This document shows, in pieces, positions 15,629-24,039 of a stretch of 28,462 nucleotides of DNA (the first letter of the stretch is position 1; each line of letters opens with the position of its first letter). The notes beneath the pieces are model-generated. The model was given only the letters and a program-made list of their open reading frames with translations. It made no database searches and was not told where the DNA came from. A program made the position numbers and the translations under genes. Source of the DNA: Eubacterium sp. (lineage in GTDB: Bacteria > Bacillota > Clostridia > Lachnospirales > Lachnospiraceae); contig JAILSA010000093.1 of NCBI GenBank assembly GCA_024697885.1, positions 1 through 28,462 on the forward strand, written 5' to 3'.

Positions 15629-17239
15629 CTAGCTCAAGGCCTGGCGTTTTCTCGCCATCTCGTCACTGTCGAGATATTCATCGTATGTAGTTACTTTATC
15701 AATCATACCGTTTGGTGTCAACTCTATAATGCGGTTGGCAATGGTCTGGATAAACTGGTGGTCCTGGGAGGTGAAGAGTACAACGCCAGGGAATTTAATC
15801 AAACCGTTGTTGACAGAGGTAATGGACTCCATGTCTAAGTGGTTGGTAGGCTCATCTAGCATCAAAACATTGGAGCCGAGCATCATCATCTTAGAGAGCA
15901 TAACGCGAACCTTCTCACCTCCGGAGAGGACATTGACTTTCTTCAAGCCGTCATCTCCCTTAAAGAGCATACGGCCCAAGAAACCGCGAACATAGGTGGC
16001 ATCCTTCTCTGGGGAGAAAGGCATGAGCCAGTCAACGATGGTGTCGTTGCAGTCAAAGTAAGTGGTGTTGTCCTTTGGAAAATAGGACTGGGAAGTGGTA
16101 ATTCCCCACTTGTAATCTCCCTCATCTGGCTCCATTTCTCCGGAGAGAATCTGGAAGAGGGTGGTAGCTGCGATGCCATAGGAGCCCACAAAGGCAATTT
16201 TGTCATCGTGGCCAACGGTGAAGGAAACGTTGTCGAGAACCTTCTCTCCGTCAATGGTCTTGGAGAGGTTGGTTACTGTTAAAATCTCGTTTCCGATTTC
16301 TCTGTCTGGCTTAAAATCAACATATGGGTACTTACGGCTAGATGGTCGCAGTGTGTCGAGCTCGATTTTTTCCAGAGCTCTCTTACGGGAAGTAGCCTGC
16401 TTAGACTTAGAAGCGTTGGCGCTGAATCGCTGGATAAATTCCTGCAACTCTTTGATTTTCTCTTCCTTTTTCTTGTTGGCTTCCTTCATCTGCTTGATCA
16501 TCAGCTGACTTGACTCGTACCAGAAGTCGTAGTTTCCTGCGTAAATCTGCATTTTACCGTAATCCAAATCAACGGTGTGGGTACATACCTTGTTGAGGAA
16601 GTAACGGTCATGGGAGACTACGATGATGGTATTTTCAAAGTTAATTAAGAACTCCTCTAACCAGCGGATGGAATCTAAATCCAAGTGGTTGGTAGGCTCG
16701 TCGAGAAGCAAAATGTCAGGATTTCCAAAGAGGGCTCTGGCCAAGAGAACCTTGACCTTATCAGTATCTGGCAATTCACTCATGACCTTGTAGTGAAGTT
16801 CGGTAGGAATGCCAAGTCCGTTTAGGAGGGTGGCAGCATCTGTCTCTGCGTCCCAACCATTCATATTGGCAAATTCTTCCTCGAGCTCACTGGCTTTGAT
16901 ACCATCTTCCTCTGAGAAGTCAGGCTTTGCATAAATGGCATCCTTTTCCTTCATAATATCGAAAAGGCGCTGGTTTCCGGCAATTACTGTGTCTAAAACC
17001 ACGTCGCTGTCATATTTGAAGTGGTCCTGCTCTAAGACGGAGAGACGCTGTCCTGGTCCCAGGATAATCTCACCAGAGGTAGGCTCTAACTCACCGGAGA
17101 GAATCTTTAGAAAGGTAGATTTTCCGGCGCCGTTGGCTCCGATAATACCGTAACAATTTCCCTCGGTAAACTTAATATTTACCTCCTCGAACAGAGCTTT
17201 TTTTCCAAATCGCAATGAAATATTACTTGCTTGAATCAT
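15629..17239 (-). CDS. ABC-F family ATPase with one degenerate ATP site (YbiT/YkpA-like)
   Basis: 536 residues with two ABC domains, no membrane part, and the charged helical interdomain linker of ABC-F proteins (about 240-300), which act on ribosomes. Domain 1: Walker A GANGAGKS (34-41), Walker B LLLDEP (177-182), H-switch H210, but the signature is ELPDTD (155-160) instead of LSGGE. Domain 2: intact signature LSGGE (438-442) and Walker B LMLDEP (459-464), but Walker A reads GSYGIAAT (352-359, lysine replaced by A358) and the H-switch is Q492. So one composite site is complete and the other has lost three elements. It is first in a minus-strand operon with the CorC-like gene. Length and order match the YbiT/YkpA group; a translational role rather than antibiotic resistance is the default inference. 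Confidence 0.94.
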   Translation of the reverse strand: MIQASNISLRFGKKALFEEVNIKFTEGNCYGIIGANGAGKSTFLKILSGELEPTSGEIILGPGQRLSVLEQDHFKYDSDVVLDTVIAGNQRLFDIMKEKDAIYAKPDFSEEDGIKASELEEEFANMNGWDAETDAATLLNGLGIPTELHYKVMSELPDTDKVKVLLARALFGNPDILLLDEPTNHLDLDSIRWLEEFLINFENTIIVVSHDRYFLNKVCTHTVDLDYGKMQIYAGNYDFWYESSQLMIKQMKEANKKKEEKIKELQEFIQRFSANASKSKQATSRKRALEKIELDTLRPSSRKYPYVDFKPDREIGNEILTVTNLSKTIDGEKVLDNVSFTVGHDDKIAFVGSYGIAATTLFQILSGEMEPDEGDYKWGITTSQSYFPKDNTTYFDCNDTIVDWLMPFSPEKDATYVRGFLGRMLFKGDDGLKKVNVLSGGEKVRVMLSKMMMLGSNVLMLDEPTNHLDMESITSVNNGLIKFPGVVLFTSQDHQFIQTIANRIIELTPNGMIDKVTTYDEYLDSDEMARKRQALS

Positions 17240-17275
17240 AATGAATTCCTTTCTGATAAAAATATACTATTTCTT

Positions 17276-17303
17276 ATTTTACTAAAAATCGTTGATTTTG
17301 CAA
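17276..17303 (-). promoter_or_regulatory. Possible promoter of the ABC-F operon
   Basis: On the minus strand TTGCAA (17303-17298) and TAAAAT (17281-17276) are 16 bases apart. Both are imperfect and the region is AT-rich, so this is tentative. Confidence 0.32.
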
Positions 17304-17362
17304 GAACTTTATACTTTTTAGGGGATTTCACAGCTTTTTTCATAGTGTAAAAGCATTTTCTG

Positions 17363-17371
17363 TGCTATAAT
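17363..17371 (+). promoter_or_regulatory. Extended -10 promoter of the alpha-galactosidase operon
   Basis: TGCTATAAT is a perfect TATAAT with the TGn extension; no good -35 lies at 16-18 bases. The ribosome site is 22 bases downstream. A catabolite-repression site could be expected for such genes but I did not find a convincing one. Confidence 0.62.
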
Positions 17372-17404
17372 ATTTTAGCAAGTTTTTTGATTGGAGGTAT
17401 AGCT

Positions 17405-19588
17405 TTGGGGATTTTGATTGATCGGGAACAGCAGGTTTATCATCTGCAGACCCAAAATACAAGCTATATTATAGGGGTGATCCAGGACAAGTACCTGGGA
17501 CACATTTACTGGGGGAATAAAATTCGGACACCGGATGGCAAAAGATGCCTTTTGAGACGGTGGTCCTGCTTTGATGTGATTGAGCCAGACAAAAGTGAGG
17601 GGGCTTTTTCACTAGATTACATTTGTCGGGAATATCCCAGCGGAGAAGCAGACTACAGGGCGCCGGCCTTTATGTTGGAATTTGAGGACGGCAGCAGGCA
17701 GACAGAGTTTGTTTTTGAGAGCGTTGAGGTATTGAAAAAAAAGCCCAAGCTCTCTGGTCTACCTAGCCTCTTGGCAGAGGAGGGGGAGACAGAGACTTTG
17801 CGGATTAGCCTGGTGGACAAACTCAGTCAGGTTTATCTTCATCTCTACTACTGCATTTATCCGGACTACGATGTGATAAGCCGGCATGTGGTGGTGGAAA
17901 ATCAGGGAGAACAGAAGGTAAAAATCCACCGACTTATGAGTGGAGCCCTGGATTTTGACCGGGATGATTTGGAACTTTTGACCCTGCCAGGAGCCTGGGG
18001 CAGAGAGCGCCAGATGGAGAGGGGACCTGTCCGCAAGGGCCAGATGACTCTCACAAGCAGAAGGGGAGCAAGCAGCCACCAGATGAATCCATTTATGGCC
18101 CTGCTAGAGCCGGGAGCCTCGGAAAATCAGGGAGAAGTTTATGGACTGAACCTGGTTTACAGCGGCAACTTCACAGGAATTGTGGAGGGGGACCAGCGGG
18201 GAAAAACAAGAGTTATGCTAGGTTTTGGCAATGAGGATTTTTCCTGGTGCCTAGAGCCTGAGAAGACCCTGACTAGCCCAGAATTGGTTATGGTACATAG
18301 CAAAGAGGGCCTGGGAGGCATGTCTCGCATTTACCACAATATTTATCGGGACCGATTGGTTCGCGGTACTTATAAAAAGAAGGAGAGGCCAGTTTTAGTC
18401 AACAACTGGGAGGCCACCTATTTTGATTTTGACCAGGAAAAGATTTTGGATTTGGCAGACCGGGCCGCTGATTTGGGCCTGGAGTTACTGGTCTTAGATG
18501 ATGGTTGGTTTGGCAAGAGAAACGACGACAAGACCTCTCTTGGGGACTGGTTTGTCAATGAGGAAAAGTTGCCAGGGGGAATTACAGGTCTGGCCCAAAA
18601 GGTAGGAGAAAAGGGCCTGGGCTTTGGTCTCTGGTTTGAACCGGAGTCTATTTCCAGGGAAAGTCGCCTCTACAAGCGCCACCCGGACTGGTGCATCCAT
18701 GTGAAGGACCGCTACCAGACAGAGTGTCGCAACCAGCTCCTTTTAGACCTTTCCAGGGAGGATGTCTGTGACTACATAATCGGTGTGCTAGACCAGATTT
18801 TGACAGAGGCCCCTATTAGCTATGTCAAGTGGGATATGAATTCTCACATGTCCAATCTGGGTTCTGCTCAACTTGAGGCGGACAGGCAAAGAGAGTTGCC
18901 TCACCGCTACATGCTGGGTCTTTACCGGGTTTTAGAAGAGGTTACAGGCCGCCATGAGGATGTGCTCTTTGAGAGCTGTTCTGGCGGGGGAGGCAGGTTT
19001 GACCCCGGCATGCTCTACTACATGCCACAGGTTTGGACCAGCGACGACACGGACCCAATCGAGAGGGTTTATATCCAGTACGGAACCAGCCTTGTCTATC
19101 CGCCTTCCACCATGGGAGCTCATGTATCTGCAGTGCCAAACCACCAGAGTGGCAGGGTTACACCCCTAGAGACCAGGGGCAATGTGGCCATGAGTGGACT
19201 CCTGGGATATGAACTGGATTTGGGAAAATTTTCCCAGGAAGAAGAGGAAAAAGTAAAGGAGCAAATCCAGTTTTATAAGGAAAATAGAAAGCTGATTATG
19301 GAGGGAGACCTCTATCGAATAAAGAACCCATTTGAGAGTTCCTACGGTGCCTGGATGATTTGTTCTAGGGACAAGAAGGAGGTCCTGGTGACAGCGGTTT
19401 GCATGAGGGGGGAGGTCAATGGAAAAACCTGCCGCCTTAAGCTTGTGGGCCTGGATCCAGATTTGGATTATAAGGACATGGAAAATGGGGAGATTTATCA
19501 GGGAGACGAACTGATTGAAATCGGTCTTTTAGCAGACCTTTATGGGGATTATGAGAGCAAGGTTTGGAAATTTCAGGGGATGTATTAG
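17405..19588 (+). CDS. GH36 alpha-galactosidase
   Basis: 727 residues, no signal peptide, so a cytoplasmic enzyme that removes alpha-1,6-galactose from raffinose-type sugars or melibiose. An N-terminal beta-supersandwich domain (about 1-300) is followed by the TIM barrel. Diagnostic motifs: LVLDDGWFGKRNDD, LGFGLWFEPE, YVKWDMN (nucleophile Asp), ESCSGGGGRFDPGMLYY and VWTSDDTDP (acid/base Asp). GH36 enzymes of this length are common in Firmicutes. TTG at 17405 is chosen as start because GGAGG lies seven bases upstream (17393-17397); an upstream TTG at 17387 precedes the ribosome site. First gene of an operon with the GlgX-like protein 12 bases downstream. Confidence 0.95.
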   Translation: MGILIDREQQVYHLQTQNTSYIIGVIQDKYLGHIYWGNKIRTPDGKRCLLRRWSCFDVIEPDKSEGAFSLDYICREYPSGEADYRAPAFMLEFEDGSRQTEFVFESVEVLKKKPKLSGLPSLLAEEGETETLRISLVDKLSQVYLHLYYCIYPDYDVISRHVVVENQGEQKVKIHRLMSGALDFDRDDLELLTLPGAWGRERQMERGPVRKGQMTLTSRRGASSHQMNPFMALLEPGASENQGEVYGLNLVYSGNFTGIVEGDQRGKTRVMLGFGNEDFSWCLEPEKTLTSPELVMVHSKEGLGGMSRIYHNIYRDRLVRGTYKKKERPVLVNNWEATYFDFDQEKILDLADRAADLGLELLVLDDGWFGKRNDDKTSLGDWFVNEEKLPGGITGLAQKVGEKGLGFGLWFEPESISRESRLYKRHPDWCIHVKDRYQTECRNQLLLDLSREDVCDYIIGVLDQILTEAPISYVKWDMNSHMSNLGSAQLEADRQRELPHRYMLGLYRVLEEVTGRHEDVLFESCSGGGGRFDPGMLYYMPQVWTSDDTDPIERVYIQYGTSLVYPPSTMGAHVSAVPNHQSGRVTPLETRGNVAMSGLLGYELDLGKFSQEEEEKVKEQIQFYKENRKLIMEGDLYRIKNPFESSYGAWMICSRDKKEVLVTAVCMRGEVNGKTCRLKLVGLDPDLDYKDMENGEIYQGDELIEIGLLADLYGDYESKVWKFQGMY

Positions 19589-19600
19589 AAAGGAGTAGCT

Positions 19601-21439
19601 ATGTCATTACTAGATGGAGTAAAACTGCAAAAATGCGAGGCCTTTCCTCCAGGAGTTGAATATGTGAAGGGACTGGGCGTGACGGTTTCTGTCTGGAAGC
19701 GGGATGCCAAGAAATGTTATCTTCGACTTTTTCGCGAGAACAAGATGCTGGAGAAAATTCCAATGTTTTCCATGGAAGAAGAGGGGATGGCAGATGTTTT
19801 TACCCTTTTTCTCAAGGGAAATGAGGTAAAGGACAAAATCAACGGCCTGGAGTACGACTTTGTGGCCGACGGTGAGGTCTTTTTGGACCCCTTTGTAAAG
19901 CAGGTGGCAGGCAGAGATTCCTTTGGCAAAAAGCACGGAAAAACCAGGGGACTCATTTGTTTTGAAAGCTTTGATTGGTCCGGGGAAAACCGCAGGAGGC
20001 TTACGGTTCAGGAAATGGTTCTCTACCAGTGCCATGTGAGAGGTTTTACAAAGCATGCCAGCTCTGGAGTCAGCTACCCGGGAACATTCCTTGGTATGGA
20101 GGAAAAAATCCCTTATCTAAAGGACTTAGGAGTCAACACCCTCTTGCTCTTGCCAATTTATGATTTTGATGAGTGCATGAAGGACGAGGAGGGAAATTCC
20201 CTTGGCAAGGTCAACTACTGGGGTTATGGAAAGGACGCCTTTTACTTTGCCCCAAAGGCCAGCTACTGCAGTCAGACCATGTGTGCGGCCAGAGAACTAA
20301 AACATCTGATTAAGGCCCTCCACCAAAACGACATGAATATTATTTTGGATATGTATTTTGTGGGCCAAAACCCAGAGTTTATTACCCAGTGTTTGCGCTA
20401 TTATGCCCTGGAGTTTCATGTGGATGGATTTCGCATTAACCAGGACAGCGTAGATGCCTCATGGTTTACCATGGACCCTATTTTGTCCCACTGCAAGTAT
20501 ATAGGCAGTGGTTGGGGTGACCAGCCGGTGCCTCGGGGTAAGGAGCGCTACTTGGAAATGAACGATGGCTTCTTGGTGGATGCCAGAAGATTTTTAAAGA
20601 GTGATGAGGGTCAGACCGAGAGTTTCTACTACCGATTCCGGGAGCAGAGAGAGGGCGTGGGCCAGATTCACTATATCACCAGTAACAACGGTTTTACCCT
20701 GCGAGATCTGATTTCCTACGATGTCAAACACAACGAGGACAACGGGGAGCGAAACCAGGACGGTAGCCAGATGAACTACAGCTGGAACTGCGGGGCAGAG
20801 GGTTATAGCCGGAAGAAAATTGTTCTAAAGACCAGAAAGCAGCAGGAGAGAAATGCTCTTGTTATGCTTCTTCTTGGCATGGCAACCCCTATGATTTTGG
20901 CGGGGGATGAGTTTGGAAATTCCCAGAAGGGCAATAATAATGCCTACTGCCAGGACAATATGATTACCTGGCTGGATTGGCGACAGGTGGAAAAAAATAG
21001 GGACACCCTGGACTATGTAAAAATGCTTCTAAAATTTCGGAGGGAGCATCCCCTTTATCACTCTGAACGAAAACTTACGGGAGCAGATTTTTCCGGACTG
21101 GGAGCGCCAGATGTTTCCTGCCACGGAAGAGAGCCTTGGACGGCAGATTTTTCCTACTACAGCAGGGAACTTGGAATCTTGTATTTTGGCAGTTACTACG
21201 GCAGTCAGAGTTTGTATTTTGCCTTTAATTTTCACTGGGACAAGCACGAATTTTACCTGCCAAATGTCCAGGCAGACAGCCAGTGGGAACCCCTGTTTTC
21301 CACAGCGGAGGGGGCGGCAGACAAGGTGGAGGATGACAAGTATATGATGGCCCCAAGGTCCATTGCAGTCTTCCAGAAAAAGGTGATTCCAAAGCCTGTT
21401 CAGACCAAGAAAAAAACTAGAAAAAGAAAGGTGAAGTAG
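19601..21439 (+). CDS. GlgX-like GH13 debranching-enzyme homologue lacking catalytic residues
   Basis: 612 residues with the layout of a glycogen-debranching/isoamylase GH13_11 protein: an N-terminal CBM48-like domain (about 12-105), a barrel opening with VNTLLLLPIYDFDE and NYWGYGKDAFYFAP, and the family-typical block PMILAGDEFGNSQKGNNNAY followed by WLDW. The active site is gone: region I is DMYFVG instead of D-x-x-x-NH, region II is GFRIN (nucleophile Asp to N280), region III is GSGW where AEPW is expected (acid/base Glu to S303), and region IV is SNNGFT instead of AHDGFT (Asp to N363). Some 35-40 residues normally found between regions I and II are also missing. The frame is intact. No signal peptide; the C-terminus is Lys/Arg-rich. 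A binding or regulatory role is inferred. AAAGGAG precedes the ATG. Confidence 0.9.
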   Translation: MSLLDGVKLQKCEAFPPGVEYVKGLGVTVSVWKRDAKKCYLRLFRENKMLEKIPMFSMEEEGMADVFTLFLKGNEVKDKINGLEYDFVADGEVFLDPFVKQVAGRDSFGKKHGKTRGLICFESFDWSGENRRRLTVQEMVLYQCHVRGFTKHASSGVSYPGTFLGMEEKIPYLKDLGVNTLLLLPIYDFDECMKDEEGNSLGKVNYWGYGKDAFYFAPKASYCSQTMCAARELKHLIKALHQNDMNIILDMYFVGQNPEFITQCLRYYALEFHVDGFRINQDSVDASWFTMDPILSHCKYIGSGWGDQPVPRGKERYLEMNDGFLVDARRFLKSDEGQTESFYYRFREQREGVGQIHYITSNNGFTLRDLISYDVKHNEDNGERNQDGSQMNYSWNCGAEGYSRKKIVLKTRKQQERNALVMLLLGMATPMILAGDEFGNSQKGNNNAYCQDNMITWLDWRQVEKNRDTLDYVKMLLKFRREHPLYHSERKLTGADFSGLGAPDVSCHGREPWTADFSYYSRELGILYFGSYYGSQSLYFAFNFHWDKHEFYLPNVQADSQWEPLFSTAEGAADKVEDDKYMMAPRSIAVFQKKVIPKPVQTKKKTRKRKVK

Positions 21440-21445
21440 TCTTTC

Positions 21446-21889
21446 ATGATTGTTTTAAAAATAGAATCCGTCAAGGAGTTTATGGCCTGTCTCTTTCAGG
21501 GAGATATGTTTGACCGCTTCCACTTAAGAAATTGTCAGGTCAGGACTTTTACCAATTTTTCCTGTGATGGAAGCCTTTACGGGGACTGGTTTGACACGGA
21601 GGAAAAGCCGGAGGAGAGTCAGGTGGTTTGGAGCCAGATCAAACCCATAATCTTTGGATTGATTCGGGGCAACAAGCCCCCTCTTATGATGAATTTGGAA
21701 TTTTGCCACCACATGTCCAACGGGGACACAGGGGCTATTCGGGTTCAGTACGAAAAGGGGGAACTCCTTGTATATACAGGTTATGCCCAGAAGGAATTTA
21801 GTTTGGACAAGTCCAAACAGGAGACCTGGGATGACCAGTGCAAGGAATTTATTAAGAAAAATGAAATTGTTAGCACTCTTTTGGAATGA
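21446..21889 (+). CDS. Small conserved cytoplasmic protein (DUF5721-like)
   Basis: 147 residues with no signal peptide or membrane segment. The N-terminus (MIVLKIESVKEFMACLF...FDRFHLRNCQVRTFTNFSCDG) and a central SQIKPIIFGLIRGNKPPL resemble DUF5721 proteins of Lachnospiraceae as I remember them; function is unknown. It begins six bases after the GlgX-like gene, so it probably shares the alpha-galactosidase transcript. Its last codons and stop (21887-21889) lie inside the CIRCE element that controls htpG. Confidence 0.75.
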   Translation: MIVLKIESVKEFMACLFQGDMFDRFHLRNCQVRTFTNFSCDGSLYGDWFDTEEKPEESQVVWSQIKPIIFGLIRGNKPPLMMNLEFCHHMSNGDTGAIRVQYEKGELLVYTGYAQKEFSLDKSKQETWDDQCKEFIKKNEIVSTLLE

Positions 21890-21896
21890 GTGCTAA
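21870..21896. promoter_or_regulatory. CIRCE element (HrcA operator)
   Basis: TTAGCACTC (21870-21878), nine bases, GAGTGCTAA (21888-21896): an exact match to the conserved CIRCE inverted repeat bound by the heat-shock repressor HrcA. It starts within the coding end of the upstream gene and stops seven bases before the -35 of htpG. Confidence 0.95.
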
Positions 21897-21903
21897 ATTT
21901 CTC

Positions 21904-21932
21904 TTGACATTGGCTTTTGGCAGCGTTATGAT
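21904..21932 (+). promoter_or_regulatory. Sigma-A promoter of htpG
   Basis: A perfect TTGACA (21904-21909), 17-base spacer and TATGAT (21927-21932). Together with the adjacent CIRCE this predicts HrcA-controlled heat induction. Confidence 0.88.
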
Positions 21933-21974
21933 ATGTTCTAGCAAAAGAATTTGAAAGAAGTTGGAGGTAATATC

Positions 21975-24014
21975 ATGACACAAGAGCAAGGTAATTTAGC
22001 AATTAATTCAGAAAATATTTTTCCAATTATCAAGAAGTGGTTGTATTCCGATCACGATATTTTTCTCAGAGAGGTAGTCAGCAACGGATGCGACGCCATC
22101 ACCAAATTAAAGAAGCTTTCCCTTATTGGAGAGGCCAATCTGCCTGAAGATTACAAGGCTAAGATTGAGGTAGAAGTTAATCCAGAGGAGAAGACCCTGA
22201 CCATTCGAGACAACGGACTGGGAATGACAGCCGATGAGGTCAAGGAGTATATCAATCAGATCGCCTTTTCTGGCGCCACAGATTTCCTTGAGAAGTACAA
22301 AGATAAGACAAATGAAGAGCAGATTATTGGACACTTTGGACTGGGATTCTATTCCATCTTTATGGTTTCCGATTCTGCAGAGATCAATACACTTTCCTAC
22401 AAGGAAGGGGCAGAGGCTGTTCACTGGGAGTCCGACGGAGGCCTGACCTTTGAGATGGACGGAGCAGACAAGGACAGTGTGGGAACAGAGATTATCCTTC
22501 ACTTAAATGAGGACAGCTACGAGTTCGCCAACGAGTACCGTGTCCGCGAGGTTTTGGAAAAGTACTGTTCCTTTATGCCAGTGGAGATTTTCTTGTCCAA
22601 GGCAAATGCAGAGCCTGAGTACGAGACCATTCCTATGGAGGAGCTTTTGGAGACCGATACCCTCATTGAGGAGATTGTGGAGGAGCCAAAGGAAGAGGAC
22701 AAGGAAGAGGACAAGGAAGGCGAAGAGAAAGAGGAGCCTTTGAAGAAGGCTAAGATTCTCAAGAGACCTGTTTCTGTCAGCGACATTTCACCTCTTTGGA
22801 ACAAGCATCCAAACGAGTGCACCGACGAGGAGTACAAGGCCTTTTACCGCAAGGTATTTAATGACTACAGAGAGCCTTTGTTCTGGATCCATTTGAACAT
22901 GGATTATCCATTTAACTTAAAGGGAATTCTCTACTTCCCAAGAGTAAATCTGGAGTATGAAAATGTAGAGGGAATGATTAAGCTCTACAATAACCAGGTA
23001 TTTATTGCAGATAATATTAAGGAAGTAATTCCTGAGTTCCTTATGCTTCTCAAGGGAGTTATTGACTGCCCAGACCTGCCATTAAATGTCAGCCGAAGCG
23101 CCTTGCAAAACGATGGTTTTGTCAAGAAGATTTCTGACTACATTACCAAGAAGGTGGCAGACAAGTTGTCAGGCCTTTGCAAGACAGACCGTGAGAACTA
23201 TGAGAACTACTGGGATGACATCAGTCCATTTATCAAATTTGGTTGCCTGAGAGACGAGAAATTCAAGGATAAAATCAAAGATTATGTTCTCTTTAAGGAT
23301 TTAGATGACAAGTATTCTACTTTGACAGAGTACCTTGATACCCTGCCTGAGCCAGTTGAGGTAGTAGAGGAGGGCAAGGAAGAGGAAGACTCTGAGAACA
23401 AGGAGAAACCTCGCAAGGTAATTTACTATACCACAGACCTTCAGCAGCAGAGCCAGTATATCAACATGTTCCGCGACCAGGAATTGAATGCGGTGGTTTT
23501 GACTGAGAAAATTGACCAGCCATTTGTAACTGCCCTAGAGGCGGGAGATGAAGGAGTTCGCTTCCAGCGCATTGACGCAGAGTTGACGGACGACTTTAAG
23601 GATGAGGCTTCCGAGGAAGAACTTAAGGAAGAGACAGAGACCTTAAAGGAACTCTTTAAGAAGGCCACTGGCAAGGAAAATCTTGAGGTCAAGGTAGAGA
23701 AACTTAAGGACGAGAAGGTATCCTCTGTAATCACTATGTCAGAGGAGAGCCGCAGAATGCAGGATATGATGAAGATGTATGCCATGAATGGAATGGGTGG
23801 CATGGATATGGGTGACATGGGTCAGACTTTGGTACTCAACTCCAACAACGCCCTGGTTCAGTACCTTCTTGCCAACAAAGAGGGAGATAAGACAGATCTT
23901 TTCTGTAAGCAACTTTACGATTTGGCTCTGATTAGCAACCAGCCACTAGCTGCGGACAAGATGACAGAATTCATCCAGAGAAGTAATGAGATCATGATGC
24001 TTCTTACCAAATAA
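21975..24014 (+). CDS. htpG: Hsp90-family molecular chaperone HtpG
   Basis: 679 residues; an ATP-dependent cytoplasmic chaperone. The N-terminal GHKL ATPase site is complete: REVVSN (E33, N37), RDNGLGM (D79), GHFGLGFYS (119-127) and GTEI (T171). The middle domain carries NVSRSALQ (the catalytic-loop arginine region). The C-terminal dimer domain ends with NEIMMLLTK. Unusual: an acidic Glu/Lys/Asp linker (about 232-260) between N and middle domains, another acidic insert (about residues 465-485), and a Met/Gly-rich stretch (MYAMNGMGGMDMGDMG) near residue 605-622. ATG at 21975 is chosen because GGAGG lies seven bases upstream; the frame is open to a TTG at 21951 that precedes that site. Confidence 0.97.
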   Translation: MTQEQGNLAINSENIFPIIKKWLYSDHDIFLREVVSNGCDAITKLKKLSLIGEANLPEDYKAKIEVEVNPEEKTLTIRDNGLGMTADEVKEYINQIAFSGATDFLEKYKDKTNEEQIIGHFGLGFYSIFMVSDSAEINTLSYKEGAEAVHWESDGGLTFEMDGADKDSVGTEIILHLNEDSYEFANEYRVREVLEKYCSFMPVEIFLSKANAEPEYETIPMEELLETDTLIEEIVEEPKEEDKEEDKEGEEKEEPLKKAKILKRPVSVSDISPLWNKHPNECTDEEYKAFYRKVFNDYREPLFWIHLNMDYPFNLKGILYFPRVNLEYENVEGMIKLYNNQVFIADNIKEVIPEFLMLLKGVIDCPDLPLNVSRSALQNDGFVKKISDYITKKVADKLSGLCKTDRENYENYWDDISPFIKFGCLRDEKFKDKIKDYVLFKDLDDKYSTLTEYLDTLPEPVEVVEEGKEEEDSENKEKPRKVIYYTTDLQQQSQYINMFRDQELNAVVLTEKIDQPFVTALEAGDEGVRFQRIDAELTDDFKDEASEEELKEETETLKELFKKATGKENLEVKVEKLKDEKVSSVITMSEESRRMQDMMKMYAMNGMGGMDMGDMGQTLVLNSNNALVQYLLANKEGDKTDLFCKQLYDLALISNQPLAADKMTEFIQRSNEIMMLLTK

Positions 24015-24039
24015 TAGCAGTTCACTAAGAAAGTCTAAA

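Noticed and set aside
15368..15838. Plus-strand open frame of 156 codons opposite the CorC/ABC-F junction
   Set aside because: Antisense to two clear genes; no ribosome site or domain pattern.
17345..17362. Catabolite-response (cre) site before the alpha-galactosidase gene
   Set aside because: TGTAAAAGCATTTTCTG has a weak dyad but misses four or more conserved cre positions.
19601..21439. Calling the GlgX-like gene a decayed pseudogene or a sequencing artefact
   Set aside because: The frame is intact over 612 codons, other family blocks are well kept, and the losses are several independent substitutions plus a clean in-frame deletion.
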